Shown here piece by piece: positions 16,434 through 19,153 of a DNA stretch of 19,153 nucleotides. The DNA is taken from positions 1 to 19,153 of the forward strand of contig CAZHST010000052.1 of NCBI GenBank assembly GCA_964535215.1. Direction: 5' to 3'. Position numbers and translations under genes: made by a program. This DNA is from JACQHM01 sp964535215. Lineage in GTDB: Bacteria; Methylomirabilota; Methylomirabilia; Methylomirabilales; JACQHM01. Under the pieces are notes generated by a model that worked only from the letters and a program-made list of their open reading frames with translations, did not search any database and was not told where the DNA came from. The stretch's first letter is position 1, and each line of letters begins with the position of its first letter.

Positions 16434-17047
16434 GCTCAGGCTTCGTCCTCCGGCTGGAACCGACAGCCCCTCTAGTTCACCCCCTGGCCCCGGTGTATGA
16501 AGCCCTGCGGCATCAGGGGCTCTTCATCCCGGACCAGACCTGGTGGTTCGCCTGGTGCGAGACGGACATCCGGCTCCCCCGCCCCTTTAATCAGGAGGTT
16601 CTCGATCCCAGGTGGGAGGTCGTGCGGCTCTTTTCCGAAGTGGCCGAACTCCGGGGGCGACGTCTGGGGGAGAGGTATGACGTGTGGCTCCTGACAGAAA
16701 GCGAGGAAGGGGTCACCAAGCTGAAGGCAGGGCTGGAGGGATTCACGGTCACCGATTCCAGGTTCAAGGCAGAGCCGGGAAGACGGATCCTGGCGGGGGA
16801 GATGGTGGAGGTGGGGGTCTGGGAGAATGGAAGGGTGATGGTGAAACCGAAGATGGTGGTGGTGGCTTATCCCCGCCCACTGGACTACGGGGTTGAGTTC
16901 TCACCGGGCCATGGCCTGGAGGCCGAAGTCCAATGCTATTTCGATGCGACCGGACGGCTCCGCCTGGTCCGCTACTGTGCCATCCGTCAGCGTCCTCGCC
17001 CTCGGACGCCTGCGGAAATCCGTGATCGAGAGGTTAGACCACTATGA
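16430..17047 (+). CDS. csx19: Csx19, subtype III-D accessory subunit
   Basis: This 205-residue protein overlaps its neighbours by ATGA on both sides. The segment WFAWCETDIRLP (39-50) and then WEVVRLFSEVAELRGRRLGERYDVWLL (62-88, the RLF...ELR pattern) fit the Csx19 family (TIGR03984), found with Csx10 in III-D operons. The C-terminal half is beta-rich (VVVAYPRPLDYG, then YFDATGRLRLVRYCAIR). It has no obvious catalytic motif. Structural studies of III-D complexes place Csx19 as a subunit bound to the Cas7 filament; I recall this but cannot verify it here. The position between Cas7 genes strongly supports the call, while the sequence evidence alone is moderate. Confidence 0.75.
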   Translation: MSSGFVLRLEPTAPLVHPLAPVYEALRHQGLFIPDQTWWFAWCETDIRLPRPFNQEVLDPRWEVVRLFSEVAELRGRRLGERYDVWLLTESEEGVTKLKAGLEGFTVTDSRFKAEPGRRILAGEMVEVGVWENGRVMVKPKMVVVAYPRPLDYGVEFSPGHGLEAEVQCYFDATGRLRLVRYCAIRQRPRPRTPAEIRDREVRPL

Positions 17048-18084
17048 GACGGGAACTTCCGGAAAAGCCATATGAGCTGGTGCCCTTTTCCCCAGAAGCA
17101 CCGGACCGTCAGGGGCCCATCGGCGGACACGACCGAGTCACGGTTGTGCCGGACCGCCTCAGCGGCTGGCTGGAACTGGAGCTGGTGACCTTGCGGCCGG
17201 TGCAGGTCGCCAGCGGCCTCACCGACTTCGTGACGACCGGCCCGGGCCAGGAGCGGTTGGCGTTGCGCGAGGTGTCGGTCCCTAAGCAGGATCCGCGTGA
17301 TCCCACCCGTCAGAAGCGGACCGTGCTCCTCCCGGGATCATCCCTCAAGGGAGCTGTGCGGAGCCTGGTCGAAGCCCTCTCGGCCTCCTGCATCCCGGTC
17401 GTGAACCCCCGGGTACGGCCATTCCTCCCCAGACGACTGGGGCGGTGCACCGATCCTAAGCAGCTTTGCCCGGCCTGCCGTCTCTTCGGAGCGCAGGACT
17501 ATCAGGGGCAGGTGGGCTTTGCCGACGCCGAGGTCCCCCAGGGGAGTCTGCAATTCCTCGGCACCCCCCTCCTCTGGGCCCCGGCTCGGAGTCGGGGACG
17601 GGAGCTTCCCCAACGCTACCTCCAGGGACGAGAAGCGGTCGGGCGGAAGTTCTACCAGCATGGGCAGATCGCCCAGGGACCGGACCCCCGCGTCGTCGTT
17701 AAGCCGAACGTCACGATGCCTGTGAGGGTCTTCGTGGAAAACCTGAGCCCGGGCGAGCTGGGGCTCCTCCTGGCGGCCTTGGGGCAGCATCCACAGCATC
17801 CGTTCCCGCTGAAGGTCGGTGCCGGCAAGCCGGTCGGGATGGGGTCGATCGAAGTCCGGCTGAAGGCGGTGGTGCTACTCGCTGACAGAGCCGGGCTGGA
17901 GCGGGGGGGAAGACTGGGCAGGGCCTCCCGACGGCTGGAGGGGGCCTCCCTCTCCCGGCAGGTGCAGGCCTGGGTGCAGGCGGCCGAGCAGGCTCGGCTG
18001 CTTTCGGCCGATCGACTGGCGGCCGTGGCCCTGGTGCTGAACCGGGCCAACCTGAACCGACCTTCCCCGTCAGGACCTTACTGA
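17044..18084 (+). CDS. cas7: Cas7/Csm5-like terminal RAMP, lacking the loop Asp
   Basis: This 346-residue RAMP overlaps csx19 by ATGA. It has an N-terminal extension of about 40 residues (Pro-rich, ELVPFSPEAPDRQGP). The Cas7 core then shows LLPGSSLKGAVRSLVEA (95-111), a zinc site built from C116, C135 and the CPAC pair (C142, C145) before RLFGA, and the glycine loop GAGKPVGMGSIEV. The loop before PGSS reads ALREVSVPKQDP (73-84) and has no Asp where Csm3 D33 would fall. Target cleavage by this subunit is therefore not expected. That fits a capping, Csm5-like position at the 3' end of the crRNA. The last 70 residues are a helical Arg/Ala-rich tail. Confidence 0.85.
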   Translation: MRRELPEKPYELVPFSPEAPDRQGPIGGHDRVTVVPDRLSGWLELELVTLRPVQVASGLTDFVTTGPGQERLALREVSVPKQDPRDPTRQKRTVLLPGSSLKGAVRSLVEALSASCIPVVNPRVRPFLPRRLGRCTDPKQLCPACRLFGAQDYQGQVGFADAEVPQGSLQFLGTPLLWAPARSRGRELPQRYLQGREAVGRKFYQHGQIAQGPDPRVVVKPNVTMPVRVFVENLSPGELGLLLAALGQHPQHPFPLKVGAGKPVGMGSIEVRLKAVVLLADRAGLERGGRLGRASRRLEGASLSRQVQAWVQAAEQARLLSADRLAAVALVLNRANLNRPSPSGPY

Positions 18085-18094
18085 GGAGAGGGCT

Positions 18095-18409
18095 ATGACC
18101 GACTGGAACACCGTGATACAGGAGGCTGAGCGGCTGGCGGAACAACTGGTCCGCTTCGACGTGGACCTCGCCGAAGCGGCAAAGCTCGGGGATTACTTCA
18201 TTGCCAAAGCCTATGATCGGGAGGCCGTCCGTCGGTATCTTCAGGCCCTCAGCCAGAACCCTCCGCCTCGCAGCCGCCGAAGCCAGGGGCATTTCCGTAA
18301 CCTGAAGCAGATCTGGGAGGGGTGGAGGTCGAACCTCCCCTCTCCCGATCAGGCCCGGGCCTGGGGTTGGGCGGTCCGCCAAGCCAGGGTGAAGAAGCAA
18401 ATGCCGTGA
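18095..18409 (+). CDS. Small unrecognised protein at the 3' end of the III-D operon
   Basis: This 104-residue basic, mostly helical protein sits 10 bases after the last cas7; GAGGAGAGGG lies 4 bases before ATG. I do not recognise the family. Visible features are an amphipathic first helix (VIQEAERLAEQLVRF), the segment DYFIAKAYDREAVRRYLQAL, an Arg/Ser-rich turn PPPRSRRSQGHFRNLKQIW (57-75), and a C-terminal ARAWGWAVRQARVKK. The size and helix content would allow a second small (Cas11-like) subunit or an RNA-binding accessory protein, but neither is shown. GC content matches the cas genes, unlike the next gene, so it probably belongs to the original operon. Confidence 0.75.
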   Translation: MTDWNTVIQEAERLAEQLVRFDVDLAEAAKLGDYFIAKAYDREAVRRYLQALSQNPPPRSRRSQGHFRNLKQIWEGWRSNLPSPDQARAWGWAVRQARVKKQMP

Positions 18410-18437
18410 TCAGGAGTCAAGGAGATGGGACTCCTGA
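18410..18437 (+). promoter_or_regulatory. Hairpin that holds the ribosome site and start codon of the TPR gene in its loop
   Basis: TCAGGAGTC (18410-18418) and GACTCCTGA (18429-18437) are exact reverse complements, giving a 9-bp stem with a 10-nt loop AAGGAGATGG. The loop contains both the Shine-Dalgarno-like AAGGAG and the ATG at 18425. The stem begins on the base after the upstream stop codon. It may present or restrict the initiation site. The spacing between AAGGAG and ATG is zero, which is unusual. Confidence 0.45.
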
Positions 18438-18931
18438 CAGACGTGATCGTGAAATTGGTAGAGGAGCTTTTTGACGTTAGCTTAGACAAGACGGCTCGTG
18501 CGGAATTCCTCCAAGCCCGTGGTGAAGGGATCGCCCATTTGCGACTGTCAGACAAGGGAACTCAGGTGGATCAAGAGCGGCTGGAAAAAGCAATCAGTCG
18601 GTTTTATTTCGCGCTCGGAAGAAACGGTACACGTAGGGAAAAGGCTGAGATCTGTTTTAACCTCGGTTTGTGCTATGACAAACTCGGGTGGTGGTCTGAT
18701 GCAGCGAGTTCGTACGAAGAGTGCATAAGACACAACAGGAAGCACCCTAAAGCACGTGTTTATCTTGCCTATGCTAGAGTTGCATGTCAGGAGGTCGATA
18801 AGGCTGTTCAGTGTTTGAAAGAGCATCTCAGAGTCTATCCCGGAGACAAGGAAGCAGAAACTCTCATGGAGCTATGGCAAAACTTACCGTCACCGGCAGC
18901 GATCCCTCCCCAGGATGCTGCCGGCCCGTAA
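18425..18931 (+). CDS. TPR-repeat protein, AT-richer than its neighbours
   Basis: This 168-residue protein has tetratricopeptide-type helical repeats from about residue 45 to 150: AISRFYFALGRNG, then KAEICFNLGLCYDKLGWWSDAASSYEECIRHN (a textbook TPR unit), then ARVYLAYARVACQEVDKAVQCLKEHLRVYP. It shows no signal peptide or catalytic motif, so it is probably a protein-protein interaction module. Sample lines give about 43-48% G+C against roughly 65-70% in the cas genes, which suggests separate acquisition. It lies between the III-D operon and a CARF-like gene, 13 bases upstream of the latter. TPR partners of RAMP complexes are known in III-E (TPR-CHAT), but no protease domain is present here. 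The ATG has AAGGAG directly adjacent, so the exact start is uncertain. Confidence 0.8.
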   Translation: MGLLTDVIVKLVEELFDVSLDKTARAEFLQARGEGIAHLRLSDKGTQVDQERLEKAISRFYFALGRNGTRREKAEICFNLGLCYDKLGWWSDAASSYEECIRHNRKHPKARVYLAYARVACQEVDKAVQCLKEHLRVYPGDKEAETLMELWQNLPSPAAIPPQDAAGP

Positions 18932-18944
18932 GGAGGTCTCGAAG

Positions 18945-19136
18945 ATGGGTATCATCCATTTTGCGGGCCTGGGACGGTCGCCGGGGGCTGTGACAGCCGG
19001 GCTGGCGTATCTGAAACATGAGTACGGAAACCGGCCCGAGTATGGCCAGATCATCGAAAGCGTCGTGCTCTTCACGTCCCCCGAGGTTGCTGATGGGAAA
19101 GGTAACTGTTTACCGAGTTCCGGATTTATGGTATAG
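18945..19136 (+). CDS. N-terminus of a CARF-like CRISPR ancillary protein; frame broken or truncated near 19100
   Basis: The ATG follows a perfect TAAGGAGGT at a 7-base spacing, so this is a real start. The first 50 residues (MGIIHFAGLGRSPGAVT, then ESVVLFTSPEV) have the strand-loop-helix-strand pattern of CARF (CRISPR-associated Rossmann) domains, which bind cyclic oligoadenylates made by Cas10. The frame ends after 63 residues at TAG 19134-19136, while CARF effectors are normally several hundred residues. A +1 shift at GGGAAAGG (19095-19102) leads into a frame that is open to the window edge (KVTVYRVPDLWYSLRRIQ). The gene is therefore either frameshifted or interrupted by another element. 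The effector domain is not visible, so its type (RNase, DNase, ring nuclease) is unknown. Confidence 0.6.
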   Translation: MGIIHFAGLGRSPGAVTAGLAYLKHEYGNRPEYGQIIESVVLFTSPEVADGKGNCLPSSGFMV

Positions 19137-19137
19137 T
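19109..19137 (+). promoter_or_regulatory. Strong promoter-like sequence at the window edge
   Basis: TTTACC (19109-19114), a 17-bp spacer and TATAGT (19132-19137, 5 of 6 to consensus) with an extended -10 TGG just before it (19129-19131). It lies inside or just after the broken CARF-like frame and points rightward. Adjacent GGTAA (19101-19105) and TTACC (19110-19114) are inverted. This would fit the end of an inserted element with its own promoter, or could be chance in an AT-richer stretch. Confidence 0.35.
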
Positions 19138-19153
19138 CTGCGGCGCATACAAC

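Noticed and set aside
1..19153. tRNA, rRNA or CRISPR array
   Set aside because: No tRNA-like T-loop (GGTTCGAATCC-type) with matching arms, no rRNA-like stretch and no regularly spaced repeats were seen.
19093..19153. Independent gene starting at ATG 19093 (MGKVTVYRVPDLWY...)
   Set aside because: There is no ribosome site upstream; better explained as the shifted continuation of the CARF-like gene or part of an inserted element.

Overview
The window is GC-rich (about 60-70% G+C in most genes; my estimate from sample lines) and every gene I can support is on the + strand, mostly with overlapping or near-touching ends. It comes from a bacterium: there is a diderm-style lipoprotein signal, Shine-Dalgarno sites, an M23 peptidoglycan hydrolase and a bacterial-type promoter. 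The taxon cannot be named from the sequence. An uncultured or thermophilic GC-rich lineage would fit, but that is a guess.

Layout. (1) Positions 2-226 are the 3' end of an unrecognised gene, followed by about 495 bases without a gene. These carry a sigma70-like promoter, a 20-bp perfect palindrome, a long hairpin and an intrinsic-terminator-like hairpin, and look like a structured leader. (2) Positions 722-9033 are an envelope/cytoskeleton module: a small ribbon-helix-helix-like protein, a rhomboid protease, a membrane-anchored von Willebrand A (MIDAS) protein, a 1215-residue FtsZ/tubulin-superfamily GTPase, a broken YbjN-like remnant directly after the tubulin stop codon, and a lipoprotein with an M23 (LytM) peptidase domain. 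The vWA plus FtsZ-like pair matches the membrane-remodelling system that Makarova and Koonin predicted around the FtsZ-like family FtsZl-1. (3) Positions 9030-18084 are a type III-D CRISPR-Cas effector operon: cas6, cas10 (no HD nuclease domain, GGDD cyclase motif intact), cas7, csx10 (Cas5-like), cas11, two cas7, csx19 and a fourth cas7-like gene. No CRISPR array and no cas1/cas2 are in the window. (4) Positions 18095-19153 are an accessory tail: a 104-residue protein I do not recognise, a noticeably AT-richer TPR-repeat protein whose start codon sits in a hairpin loop, and the N-terminus of a CARF-like sensor protein whose frame breaks near 19100.

How the parts may work together. Cas6 would process pre-crRNA. 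Cas10, Csx10, Cas11, Csx19 and the Cas7 subunits would form the crRNA-guided complex. Target RNA would be cut by those Cas7 subunits that keep the loop aspartate, and the intact Palm domain predicts cyclic oligoadenylate signalling to a CARF effector, which here appears truncated or frameshifted. The most striking feature is that the cas6 start overlaps the stop of the M23 lipoprotein gene by four bases. The membrane-remodelling module and the III-D operon therefore form one uninterrupted co-directional run of about 17 kb and may be functionally linked; this is inference from gene order only.
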